NCBI GenBank assembly: GCA_027483445.1
Contig: JAIXUS010000063.1
Span: 1-62,688, forward strand
Source: Bacteroidota bacterium
GTDB lineage: Bacteria > Bacteroidota > Bacteroidia > M30B66
Length of the DNA stretch: 62,688 nucleotides
Direction: 5' to 3'
This document shows positions 23,516-31,340 of the stretch, in pieces. The notes under the pieces are model-generated. The model was not told where the DNA came from. It worked only from the letters and a program-made list of their open reading frames with translations, and did no database searches. Made by a program: the position numbers and the translations under genes. How positions within the stretch are numbered: the first letter of the stretch is position 1; each line of letters begins with the position of its first letter.

Positions 23516-24967
23516 TTAGCGCAGCACCTTTAAAGTATGCGGCCCAACGCGGAAAAGGTACATTCCACTTGGAACCACAGCATTCCACACTATTTGTGTT
23601 TGCTGCTGGATGGCAATTCGTTCCAGCACCCGCCCTTGAAGGTCGCTGATTTCGACGAACTCATATTGAGGAAGTTTGTTAGATGCAAGACAAACCCAAT
23701 CGGCTGCCGGTTGCGGAAAGACCTTCCAGCTTTCTTCAACAAGATTAACGCGTGTGGGTTCAAAGTCGAAAGGTGCTGAAACCGGGCTTTGACAAAACAA
23801 ACCATTGATGGCCACCACTTCATACTGGCCGGCTTGAGTGGCGAAAATAACAGAGTCTGTTTGCTCCTCGATTTCAAGGCCATCCACAAACCATGTATAA
23901 AAATCGGCGTCAACACTGGCTTGCAGTTGTCCGTTGTCGTTAATGAAAATAGAGGGTGTTTCAGGTATATCTGTTACGTTCACAACCACAGGTTCTGTTT
24001 GAGCGGTGCCACAAATGTTGGTACTGCTCACAGAATAAGAGCCTGAACCTGAAACCACGATAGAGTTTGAGGTTTCGCCACCAGGTTGCCACACTAAATT
24101 GGAGCCTCCAAGGCTTAAGGTAACTGTTTCGCCTTCGCAAAGCTCAGTACCTTCGGCCCCGACCTGAATGTCGCCTAAAACAGGTGGTCCGGCAATGGCT
24201 GTTAGCGTAATGCTTTGGTTTTGAATACAAGATCCTTGGGTATTGATTAATTCGTAGATGCCTCCGGCATTGGCCTGAATGGTTTGTCCGCTGCCGGCAG
24301 ACAGACCATTGATTGTCCATTGATTACCGGTGGCAAAATTCGAACTGAGGGTAACTGGATTGTCGGCGCAAAAAACATTGTTTCCTGAATTGGTGAGACT
24401 AAGTGCCGTTGCAGGGTTTACCGTAAGGCTTCCGTTAAAAATCAAGTCGCCGGTAGTGTTTCCACCACTGTTGGTCGCATTCATGGCCGCGTAGAAATTC
24501 ACAGTGCCTGAAGCAGGAGCGGTCCACTGGAATGTCCAGGTGCGGCTGTTCGCGGATGACTGCGCGGTGCCTGCCGAAGTATGGGTAATGTAGCGGCCCG
24601 AACTCTGAAGCTGGGTTTGGCTGCCTGCAATTAAAGTACCTGCAGTAGCGCCTCCATCGAATTGTGGGGAGAGGCTAAACCCAAACTTAGTTCTACCGGG
24701 AGAGGTTACAAATACGTTGATGGTGTAGGTTTGTCCGGGTGTGTAGCCACAGGCCGGAATATCTGTAGTAATCCAATTGTTTTGGAGTGTTGAACCTCCA
24801 CCGTGACAGCCAGAACCGGTTCCACACGTGCGTCCACTAAACTCAAATGGAGAGCCGGTATAGCCTACAGGAGCTGCACCTGTGTTGGAATGGGCATGGG
24901 TATCGGGCCACAAGGCAATGCCCACGCAAATAAAGATAGAGAAGGCAATGAGTAAATTTTTCTTCAT
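23516..24967 (-). CDS. T9SS-exported protein with choice-of-anchor-V domain and sorting domain
   Basis: The product has 483 residues with a signal peptide (LLIAFSIFICVGIALW). Residues 30-190 form a choice-of-anchor-V type domain, recognised by GYTGSP, TCGTGSGCHGGG, YTPGQTYTINVFV and YAAMNATNSGG. Then come Ig-like or PKD-like beta domains. The C-terminal type IX sorting domain of about 75 residues (WKVFPQPAADWV, LQGRVLERI, GMYLFRVG) ends in LKVLR. The Cys-x5-Cys-His element resembles, but does not equal, a CxxCH heme motif. The protein is expected to be secreted across the outer membrane and attached to the surface or released. It has a paralog at 49681-50931 with the same order of domains. 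Confidence 0.88.
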   Translation of the reverse strand: MKKNLLIAFSIFICVGIALWPDTHAHSNTGAAPVGYTGSPFEFSGRTCGTGSGCHGGGSTLQNNWITTDIPACGYTPGQTYTINVFVTSPGRTKFGFSLSPQFDGGATAGTLIAGSQTQLQSSGRYITHTSAGTAQSSANSRTWTFQWTAPASGTVNFYAAMNATNSGGNTTGDLIFNGSLTVNPATALSLTNSGNNVFCADNPVTLSSNFATGNQWTINGLSAGSGQTIQANAGGIYELINTQGSCIQNQSITLTAIAGPPVLGDIQVGAEGTELCEGETVTLSLGGSNLVWQPGGETSNSIVVSGSGSYSVSSTNICGTAQTEPVVVNVTDIPETPSIFINDNGQLQASVDADFYTWFVDGLEIEEQTDSVIFATQAGQYEVVAINGLFCQSPVSAPFDFEPTRVNLVEESWKVFPQPAADWVCLASNKLPQYEFVEISDLQGRVLERIAIQQQTQIVWNAVVPSGMYLFRVGPHTLKVLR

Positions 24968-25010
24968 GGTTGAGGGTTTGGATTTGCTAAGTAACGCTTA
25001 TTGAGTGGAT

Positions 25011-25667
25011 TCAGTTCAAAAATGATAAAACCTCCTGTTCGGTAAGTGGATAAACCTGCGTACCGGCATTTATTTCTACAACATCGAGCCCGGTAAACGA
25101 GCCAAAAGCAGGCAGAATGCACCACTCGTTTCGCTTCACGACAAAGCAAGGGAGCCTGAGAGACTGCCGGCCTTTGCCTCTAAGCACAGTGCCGGGGTGC
25201 AGGTGGCCGGAAATGCCAGCTCCAGCATGGGGCAATTCGTCGTGACTGAGGATCATGCCGCTACGTTGAAGCTCGCTGCTGTGGTGTAACCAACCTTGTG
25301 CATGCAGGTGTCGAAGCATGGGCTTATCGTGGTTTCCTGGAATCACAATCCATTGGCAATGTGCATACTGCCGACGAAAATCGATAAGGTGACCCCATTC
25401 GTTGTTGGCCTGATCGTGGAAAAAATCGCCGAGGAAGAGGACTTCACTGGGCTTGTGTTGAACAATCAGAGCGCTAAGTCGATCGAGGTCTTTGCTAAAC
25501 ATAGCGTGTGGAACCGGAATACCTGCTTTTCGGAAGTGGGCGGTTTTTCCGAAGTGGGCGTCGGCAATCAGCAGGCTTCGGCTCGACTCAATCCATGCAG
25601 CACGTTGAGGCAGCAATGTAAGCGATTCTGTGGCCCCCGAAAGTTGAATGTTAATACTGCCAGTCAC
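25011..25667 (-). CDS. pdeM: Ligase-associated DNA damage response endonuclease PdeM (metallophosphoesterase)
   Basis: The product is a 218-residue calcineurin-like phosphoesterase. The metal-binding motifs appear in order: DAHFGK (DxH), GDFFHD (GDxxxD), GNHDK (GNHD), ILSHDE and GHLHPG (GHxH). The length and the HFGKTAHFRKAGIPVP segment match the PdeM family, whose genes usually sit with a ligase and a helicase in a DNA repair cluster. Those partners are not visible here, so this copy is isolated. The start is a GTG at 25667, placed 4 nt after a -7 element, predicting a leaderless mRNA. It is divergent from the 25704 lipoprotein gene. Confidence 0.9.
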   Translation of the reverse strand: MTGSINIQLSGATESLTLLPQRAAWIESSRSLLIADAHFGKTAHFRKAGIPVPHAMFSKDLDRLSALIVQHKPSEVLFLGDFFHDQANNEWGHLIDFRRQYAHCQWIVIPGNHDKPMLRHLHAQGWLHHSSELQRSGMILSHDELPHAGAGISGHLHPGTVLRGKGRQSLRLPCFVVKRNEWCILPAFGSFTGLDVVEINAGTQVYPLTEQEVLSFLN

Positions 25668-25671
25668 AGCG

Positions 25672-25679
25672 CAAAAGTA
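25672..25679 (-). promoter_or_regulatory. -7 element (TACTTTTG) for pdeM, predicted leaderless
   Basis: On the minus strand TACTTTTG ends 4 nt before the GTG start of pdeM. Confidence 0.6.
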
Positions 25680-25691
25680 AGGCTGAGGTGG

Positions 25692-25699
25692 TACATTTG
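25692..25699 (+). promoter_or_regulatory. -7 element (TACATTTG) for the 25704 lipoprotein, predicted leaderless
   Basis: TACATTTG is followed by CAGC and then the ATG at 25704. It faces away from the pdeM promoter within a 36-nt intergenic region. Confidence 0.6.
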
Positions 25700-25703
25700 C
25701 AGC

Positions 25704-26288
25704 ATGAAGAACTGGGGCATTTTATGTTTGGTTTTATTGGTGATGGCTTGTCGTGGCGACCGAAAGCAGCGTGATGTTCGTAAACTCTCGTGGTTTGAGA
25801 CCCATGCAGATGCGCGAAACTCGGTGGTTGATTTTAGGGTTCCGGCTTCGGAGCTTGAGCGTCGCAAGGAAGCATTCTCCCTGTTGGCCGATAGCTTAAA
25901 AAAGAAGCATTTGATTGAGATTCGGTGGATTGGATATACTCCGGGTTCGTTGCGCGACACTTTAGCCGCAGAAACGCGGGCTTCGTTGGTTGAAATCAGA
26001 GGCAAGGAATTGGAACTTGGGGTTAGCTCGGGCTGGCTGATGGGGCCTTTTGACAGGCTGATACCGGCTTCGAAGAAATATCCAACCGACAAGGAATCGT
26101 GGCGGATTTCGGACGGTGTGACAAGCTCGGGTTTTGCTGTTCCCTGTGTGATTTGTGAAGCGGACACTTTAGGCCAAGTTCCATTTCTTGCAATACCGGT
26201 AAAGGGCAAATCGCAGGCTGGAGGGATGGTTTTGCTCGACTACATGTTAGAGGCCGGGAAAAAACAATTAGAAACCAAGGCTCAATAG
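25704..26288 (+). CDS. Lipoprotein of unknown function
   Basis: The product has 194 residues. The signal peptide MKNWGILCLVLLVMACRGD has a clear lipobox (VMAC). The mature protein is mixed alpha/beta with an Arg-rich first half (GDRKQRDVRKLSW) and no recognised catalytic motif; SDGVTSSGFAVPCVICEAD contains the only mature Cys pair (CVIC) and might be structural. A longer frame upstream overlaps pdeM on the other strand and is not believed. The start at 25704 is fixed by the lipobox and by the adjoining -7 element. No functional prediction is offered. Confidence 0.75.
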   Translation: MKNWGILCLVLLVMACRGDRKQRDVRKLSWFETHADARNSVVDFRVPASELERRKEAFSLLADSLKKKHLIEIRWIGYTPGSLRDTLAAETRASLVEIRGKELELGVSSGWLMGPFDRLIPASKKYPTDKESWRISDGVTSSGFAVPCVICEADTLGQVPFLAIPVKGKSQAGGMVLLDYMLEAGKKQLETKAQ

Positions 26289-26345
26289 GGTATTGGGAAG
26301 GGCTTGCAGCTTGCTCAACGAACTGAGAATTAAAGACGCAATGTG

Positions 26346-26373
26346 GACCAGGGATCGCAGTGGAAAGCGGCGC
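26346..26373. repeat. Possible short intergenic element, copy 1 (CCAGGGAT...GGAAAGC)
   Basis: ACCAGGGATCGCAGTGGAAAGC resembles the start and end of GCCAGGGATTGGAG...GCGCGGAAAGCC at 49602-49642. Both lie in non-coding DNA downstream of genes. The evidence is two copies only, compared by eye. Confidence 0.3.
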
Positions 26374-26499
26374 CTGAATGAAGAGGCTCAGCGGCGAAGC
26401 CTATTGTGTTGCTGAATTAGGCGCCCTTGAAACGAAGAGCCCGGTGCTGTGTGCGGGTGTTGCGGGAGGGCAAGCAGGGCCCCTGAAAATAAAACAAAA

Positions 26500-26529
26500 A
26501 ATCCCCGAAAGCACTGGCCATCGGGGATT
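26500..26529 (-). terminator. Terminator of efp
   Basis: A 9-bp stem AATCCCCGA / TCGGGGATT with a 12-nt loop is followed on the minus strand by TTTTTTGTTTTATTTT. It lies 18 nt after the efp stop. The remaining 200 nt of this gap hold the possible repeat at 26346 and nothing else recognised. Confidence 0.85.
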
Positions 26530-26547
26530 GCTGAACAATCAGACAAA

Positions 26548-27108
26548 TTATTTTACGCGTTCGAGGTATTCGCCGGTGCGGGTGTCGATTTTGATGCGCT
26601 CGCCAATGTTGATGAACAGTGGAATTGAAACGCTGGCGCCAGTTTCGACGGTTGCAGGCTTGAGTGTTTTGGTGGCTGTGTCGCCTTTTACGCCGGGTTC
26701 GGTGTAGGTAATTTCGAGCTCGACTTGCTTGGGTGGCTCGGCATAGATTACGTTGTCGCCTTCGAAGGCTGCGTAGATTTCCATGCCTTCTTTCATGAAT
26801 TTTACGCCATCGCCAAACAGCACTTCATCGATGTATGTTTGCTCGTAGGTTTCATTGTCCATGCACACGAGGTTGTTGCCTTCTTTGTAGCTGAACAAAA
26901 GTGGGCGCATCTCAACGCGAACGACTTCAATTTCTTCGCCGGAGCGGAAACGGTTTTCGGCCGATTTGCCATTTTTTATGTTGCGCATCTTGGCTTGATA
27001 GAAGGCGCGGAGGTTGCCAGGAGTGCGGTGTTGCCATTCAGTGATGACACAGAGTTCGCCGTTATAGCGGATGAAGGTTCCTACAGAAACGTCTTGGGTA
27101 GTAGCCAT
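26548..27108 (-). CDS. efp: Translation elongation factor P
   Basis: EF-P binds between the ribosomal P and E sites and relieves stalling at polyproline. The 186 residues show the N-terminal KOW-like domain, the central OB domain (VCMDNETYEQTYID) and the C-terminal OB domain (DTATKTLKPATVETGASVSIPLFINIGERIKIDTRTGEYLERV), which is strongly conserved. The tip loop, PGKGxAF in most EF-Ps with a modified Lys, reads PGNLRAF here: residue 32 is Asn and residue 34 is Arg, so no Lys is present at the modified position. The ATG at 27108 is preferred to a TTG six bases upstream. Confidence 0.95.
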   Translation of the reverse strand: MATTQDVSVGTFIRYNGELCVITEWQHRTPGNLRAFYQAKMRNIKNGKSAENRFRSGEEIEVVRVEMRPLLFSYKEGNNLVCMDNETYEQTYIDEVLFGDGVKFMKEGMEIYAAFEGDNVIYAEPPKQVELEITYTEPGVKGDTATKTLKPATVETGASVSIPLFINIGERIKIDTRTGEYLERVK

Positions 27109-27240
27109 AAACAAATTTTAAGGTCGCGAAGGTAAGGAAATGTTTGGTATCCGTTAAAGGTCTTAAGTTGAAAGGTAAAAGTGGAGCTTGTGGGGATTTA
27201 AAGGAGGCAATTTGTTAACATTAGACTTGAAAACCTGTGG

Positions 27241-27960
27241 CTAATTTCCCACTAAGCGAAGGTCGGCGGTTACTTCGGAAAATTCATCTCTACGTTGAAT
27301 AAATCGGAAGAGTTTTTCGGCGACGGATTCGGGTGAATCCAAGGCTCCATCGGCATGATAGTTCTTAAATCGCTCCAATAAAGGAAAATCATTCGGGTTT
27401 GTTTGCCTGATTTGTTGCTGCATTCGGGTATCAATAATTCCCGGAGCTACAGAAAAGACGCGGAAATTACTTTTACCGACAGTTTTCCATTCCATATCCA
27501 ATACGCGGCTAAACATATCTAATCCTGCTTTGGAAGCACAGTAAACAGCCCAGCAGGGATAGGCATTTCGACCGGCTCCGGAGCTGATGTTGCACAAGGT
27601 AAATTGGCCGCGATAATTATCAATTTGTGTAATAACCTGATGACTCAATTCAATCGCGGAATTTAAATTCACCTGAAGGGCGTCGTTAATGGCATTTAAA
27701 CCAACTGCCTCAGAGCCGAGATAGCCTATGGGACCCACCAATGCAGCATTGTTGATCCATACTAATTCTTCGGCGTCCGTATCCACCGCTATCTTCGGCA
27801 GAGGCCGATGAAGCAGATTGAGCTCAATGGCCGTATAGTAAGGATGGACAATAGCATGCGTTCGTCCGAGTCCTACCACCTTCCAGCCGTTCGACAAATA
27901 ATGCAATGCAAGTGCATAACCCAAGCCTCTTGAAACTCCAGTAATATAAACAGTTTTCAT
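27241..27960 (-). CDS. Short-chain dehydrogenase/reductase
   Basis: The product is a 239-residue classical SDR. The cofactor motif is TGVSRGLG, the structural motif is WINNAAL, the catalytic Ser is in NISSGAGR, and YCASK carries the Tyr and Lys. VAPGIIDTRMQQQIR is typical of the sepiapterin-reductase/benzil-reductase-like branch, which uses NADPH to reduce small carbonyl substrates. The start follows the stop of the PLP enzyme gene by 1 nt on the minus strand, so the two are translated from one mRNA. The substrate is not evident; linkage to the trans-sulfuration enzyme may be only organisational. Confidence 0.88.
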   Translation of the reverse strand: MKTVYITGVSRGLGYALALHYLSNGWKVVGLGRTHAIVHPYYTAIELNLLHRPLPKIAVDTDAEELVWINNAALVGPIGYLGSEAVGLNAINDALQVNLNSAIELSHQVITQIDNYRGQFTLCNISSGAGRNAYPCWAVYCASKAGLDMFSRVLDMEWKTVGKSNFRVFSVAPGIIDTRMQQQIRQTNPNDFPLLERFKNYHADGALDSPESVAEKLFRFIQRRDEFSEVTADLRLVGN

Positions 27961-27961
27961 T

Positions 27962-29107
27962 CTAAACGCGGTCAAGTGCAGCACTCAGGTCGGCGATTAA
28001 GTCATCTGCATCTTCGATTCCTACGCTGAGGCGAATCAAGCCATCAACAACGCCTACTTTTTCTCGTTCCAATTTCGGAATTGAAGCATGGGTCATAGAA
28101 GCCGGATGGTTGATGAGCGACTCTACGCCGCCTAAACTTTCGGCAAGTGAGAACAAATGCGTATGAGTAAGCATCCGCTTCGCGGCGTCGAGGCTTTCGT
28201 CTTTGAGTAAAATGCTCATCATTCCACCAAAATCGCGCATTTGACGTTTCGCAATTTCGTGTCCTGGATGATCCTCAAAACCTGGCCAATACACTTTCCC
28301 AACTTTTGGATGATTTCGGAGAAAATGGGCTATCTTTTTTCCGTTTTCGCAATGGGCTTTCATGCGAACATGCAGTGTTTTCAAGCCTCGAAGGACGAGA
28401 AAGCAATCCATCGGACCGGGAACTGCGCCACAGCTTTTTTGGATGAAATAGAGTTTTTCACGCAATTCGTCACTGTTAAGCATGATGCATCCATGAATTA
28501 CATCAGAATGCCCGCCCAAATATTTTGTTGCTGAATGCATTACAATGTCGGCCCCTAAATCCAGAGGGTTTTGCAGCCACGGTGTGGCAAAAGTGTTGTC
28601 GACCACCAACAACAGGCGATTTGCTTTACAAATGGCCGAAATGGCCGAAATATCGCTGATACTCATCAATGGATTGGTGGGCGTTTCGGTCCACACCATT
28701 TTTGTATTGGCATTGATGAGTGCTGCAATATTTTCGGGATTTTCCATATCCACAAAGTGAAAACGAATTCCCATGGGCTCAAAAATCTTGGTGAAGATGC
28801 GGTATGTTCCTCCATACATGTCGTGGGCTGCAATCACCTCATCTCCAGGGCGTAGAAGTTTCATGATGGCGTCGGTGGCGGCTACCCCCGAGCCAAAGCT
28901 CAGGCCATGACGGGCGTTTTCGATCGAAGCTAAACAATCTTCCAAGGCCTTCCGGGTTGGATTTTGAGAACGGGCATATTCGTAACCCTTGTGTGTTGCC
29001 GGAGCCTCCTGAACATAGGTAGAAGTTTGGAATATTGGCGTCATAATCGCACCGGTTGAAGGATCGGGCGCTTGTCCGGCGTGAATGAGTCGAGTGGCGA
29101 GTTTCAT
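27962..29107 (-). CDS. Cys/Met metabolism PLP-dependent enzyme (cystathionine gamma-synthase/lyase family)
   Basis: The product is a 381-residue trans-sulfuration enzyme. Residues 1-60 hold TRLIHAGQAPDPSTGA and YEYARSQNPTRKALE. VVDNTFATPWLQNP contains the PLP-contacting Asp, and HSATKYLGGHSD contains the Schiff-base Lys195. SLAESLGGVESLINHPASMTH near the C-terminus is a strong family signature. It could act as cystathionine gamma-synthase, gamma-lyase or a related sulfhydrylase; these are not safely separable by eye. A lyase activity would release H2S, which is notable given the persulfide-oxidising genes that begin 390 nt away. The start is at 29107; an in-frame extension of 21 codons upstream looks non-coding. 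Confidence 0.92.
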   Translation of the reverse strand: MKLATRLIHAGQAPDPSTGAIMTPIFQTSTYVQEAPATHKGYEYARSQNPTRKALEDCLASIENARHGLSFGSGVAATDAIMKLLRPGDEVIAAHDMYGGTYRIFTKIFEPMGIRFHFVDMENPENIAALINANTKMVWTETPTNPLMSISDISAISAICKANRLLLVVDNTFATPWLQNPLDLGADIVMHSATKYLGGHSDVIHGCIMLNSDELREKLYFIQKSCGAVPGPMDCFLVLRGLKTLHVRMKAHCENGKKIAHFLRNHPKVGKVYWPGFEDHPGHEIAKRQMRDFGGMMSILLKDESLDAAKRMLTHTHLFSLAESLGGVESLINHPASMTHASIPKLEREKVGVVDGLIRLSVGIEDADDLIADLSAALDRV

Positions 29108-29493
29108 AGTGAACAATTCGGGAACAAAGAAAGGAAAATCGGAGCATAGGAAGGGCGTGATGCCGATCACAAATAATTACCTGCGTATAAAGCCAATGAC
29201 TGATAGGAAACTGCTGAAATACACTCAATGGATGAATTCACAAAAATCGAGATTTGTGTATATAAAACCTTAGTTCAAAGAATTCTCGGTACTGTCTCAA
29301 TTCGTCATTCACTCCTGAATTTGTTTAGCCCATTACTTCGTTGACCTGAGGTGCAGTAGTTATTTCATGGTAAACGGCTGCGTACACTGCATGTGTAACA
29401 CTTCTAGTCTACTCTACTCGATCAAACCTGATAAAAATCATTTTTGGTACGAATTAAAACGCTCAATTTTGTTGTGCCAAATCAAATAACACT
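29108..29493. other. Divergent intergenic region; no gene seen
   Basis: These 386 nt separate the divergent PLP-enzyme and persulfide dioxygenase genes. A small inverted repeat CACAAA...TTTGTG lies near 29239-29258. No exact TAnnTTTG and no xTGA-N6-TCAC site of the type found at 35343, 36391 and 38722 is visible upstream of 29494. Confidence 0.5.
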
Positions 29494-30900
29494 ATGAAAA
29501 TCGAACAAATGTATACCGGCTGTTTGGCCGAGGCAGCCTACTACATAGAAAGTAACGGTGAAGTGGCCATTATTGATCCCTTGCGCGATGCAGCGCCATA
29601 TATCGAAAAAGCGAAACAAAACGGAGCTCAAATTAAGTTTGTGCTGGAAACCCATTTCCATGCAGACTTTGTTTCAGGCCACCTTGATTTGGCGGAAAAA
29701 ACTGGAGCAACCATTGTGTATGGTCCCACTGCAAACCCCGAATTTACTGCACATGTGGCTACTGACAACGAAATACTGAAATTGGGAAATGTCGAAATTA
29801 AAGTGTTGCATACTCCCGGGCATACCATGGAATCGAGTACTTATTTATTGTTAGACGAACAAGGTCGGGAAGTAGCAATTTTTACAGGCGATACTCTATT
29901 TATTGGAGATGTTGGTCGACCTGATTTAGCTGTAAAATCTGATTTAAGCCGTGAAGACCTTGCAGGTTATTTATATGACTCGATAAATCAAAAAATAATG
30001 TCATTGCCAGACTCCGTTATTGTTTATCCCAATCATGGAGCAGGTTCAGCGTGTGGGAAAAACATGAGCAAGGAAACTTTCGATACACTGGGCAATCAAA
30101 AAAAGACGAATTACGCCTTACAACCGATGAGTAAATCTGCATTTATTGCGGCAGTTACTGATGGTTTAGTTGCGCCACCGCAGTATTTTCCTAAAAATGC
30201 AGTGATGAATAAATCGGGTTATGAAGCTTTTGATAACGTGCTAAAAAAAGGCCTCACTCCATTGAGCGTGGGTGAGTTTATAACCATACGTGAGAGCTTA
30301 AATGCTTTAGTAATTGATACCCGTAAAAAAGAGGATTATGCAAAAGCCCATATTCCCGGCTCGTGGTTTATTGGAATTGAAGATAGCTTTGCTCCATGGG
30401 TTGGTATTTTAGTTGAAGATTTGAAAAAGCCCATTTTATTTTTGTCCGATAAGGATTCTGAATGTGAGGTTGTAACAAGGCTCTCCCGTGTGGGATACGA
30501 CAATGCATTAGGGTATTTACAAGGGGGCATTGAGGCTTGGGTGAAAGCGGGGGAAATTGTGCAAAAACTGGAAGAAATCTCAGCATTTGAATTTGCGAGA
30601 AAATATGCAACAAAACATTTGAATCTGCTGGATGTTCGGCGCAGAAGCGAGTTTGAATCTAAGCACATTATTGGCGCTGAAAACCTACCGCTCGACTTTA
30701 TTCACAGCGAAATCACAAAAATTAATGCATCTGAAACCTATTATGTTCATTGCGCTGGGGGCTATCGTTCGGTTATTGCTTGTTCTGTTCTAAAGTCGAA
30801 AGGTTTTCTGAACGTGGTGAATATTTTAGGAGGATTTAAGTCGCTTAAGGAAACACCATTAGAGAGAACACAGTTTAAATCCCCCAAAACCATGCTTTAA
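29494..30900 (+). CDS. Persulfide dioxygenase-rhodanese fusion (CstB/PRF-like), paralog 1
   Basis: The product has 468 residues. The N-terminal metallo-beta-lactamase-fold persulfide dioxygenase (about 1-240) has THFHADFVSGH (His54, His56, Asp58), HTPGHTMES, GDTLFIGDVGRPDL and PNHGAGSACGKN. Two rhodanese domains follow. The middle one (about 255-355) has LFLSDKDSE where the active Cys should be, so it is probably inactive. The C-terminal one (about 365-455) carries VHCAGGYRS with its catalytic Cys. Such fusions oxidise low-molecular-weight persulfides and pass sulfane sulfur to sulfite to give thiosulfate, detoxifying H2S-derived species in the cytoplasm. It is a close paralog of the 33872 gene but stands alone, on the opposite strand, without the shared Crp-type site. 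Confidence 0.92.
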   Translation: MKIEQMYTGCLAEAAYYIESNGEVAIIDPLRDAAPYIEKAKQNGAQIKFVLETHFHADFVSGHLDLAEKTGATIVYGPTANPEFTAHVATDNEILKLGNVEIKVLHTPGHTMESSTYLLLDEQGREVAIFTGDTLFIGDVGRPDLAVKSDLSREDLAGYLYDSINQKIMSLPDSVIVYPNHGAGSACGKNMSKETFDTLGNQKKTNYALQPMSKSAFIAAVTDGLVAPPQYFPKNAVMNKSGYEAFDNVLKKGLTPLSVGEFITIRESLNALVIDTRKKEDYAKAHIPGSWFIGIEDSFAPWVGILVEDLKKPILFLSDKDSECEVVTRLSRVGYDNALGYLQGGIEAWVKAGEIVQKLEEISAFEFARKYATKHLNLLDVRRRSEFESKHIIGAENLPLDFIHSEITKINASETYYVHCAGGYRSVIACSVLKSKGFLNVVNILGGFKSLKETPLERTQFKSPKTML

Positions 30901-31340
30901 ATTGAGTTATTTCTTCCTGAAAAGCGCTTTGAAAGATAATTCAATTCGTTGAATTAATTGTTAGAAACGTATGTGTTGAGCGCAATGTGGGCGCATGCCT
31001 TTTTCTGCTTTTTCGTGCATTCGGCTTAATCAATAGGCACCGCGCTTTTCGCCTTTAGGCCCTACTCACCCCGTTCACGGTTGCTGACGGATTCAAGCTC
31101 TAGCGCACGCAATTTCGTCTTTTGGCAAATTCATTCATCACAAAATTTGATTTAAAAATTTTGCAAAAAACTTGAAACACTTTCAACTGCGACTCACCGA
31201 CGTCAGAAATATTCCTTCTCAAACCTTTGTGTTGATGAACTTTGGGAATCTATATTTCTGATTTGTTACACTAAAGACTTTCATAATCATGCCGTAAAAA
31301 ACAACTATCATCTATAAAAAACAAGACAAACCCTTGGTAA
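30901..31340. other. Intergenic region between converging genes; no gene seen
   Basis: These 440 nt lie downstream of both flanking genes. A perfect 7-bp hairpin with a TTCG tetraloop (AATTCAA-TTCG-TTGAATT, 30938-30955) is the only structure noticed and could be a weak terminator for the persulfide dioxygenase gene. No frame with coding character was found. Confidence 0.5.

Noticed and set aside
25296-25703. An upstream extension of the 25704 lipoprotein by 136 codons
   Set aside because: It would run antisense through pdeM and hide the lipoprotein signal peptide, which starts cleanly at 25704.
27115-27240. Possible regulatory RNA upstream of efp
   Set aside because: No stable structure or conserved riboswitch-like core could be found by eye in this short gap.
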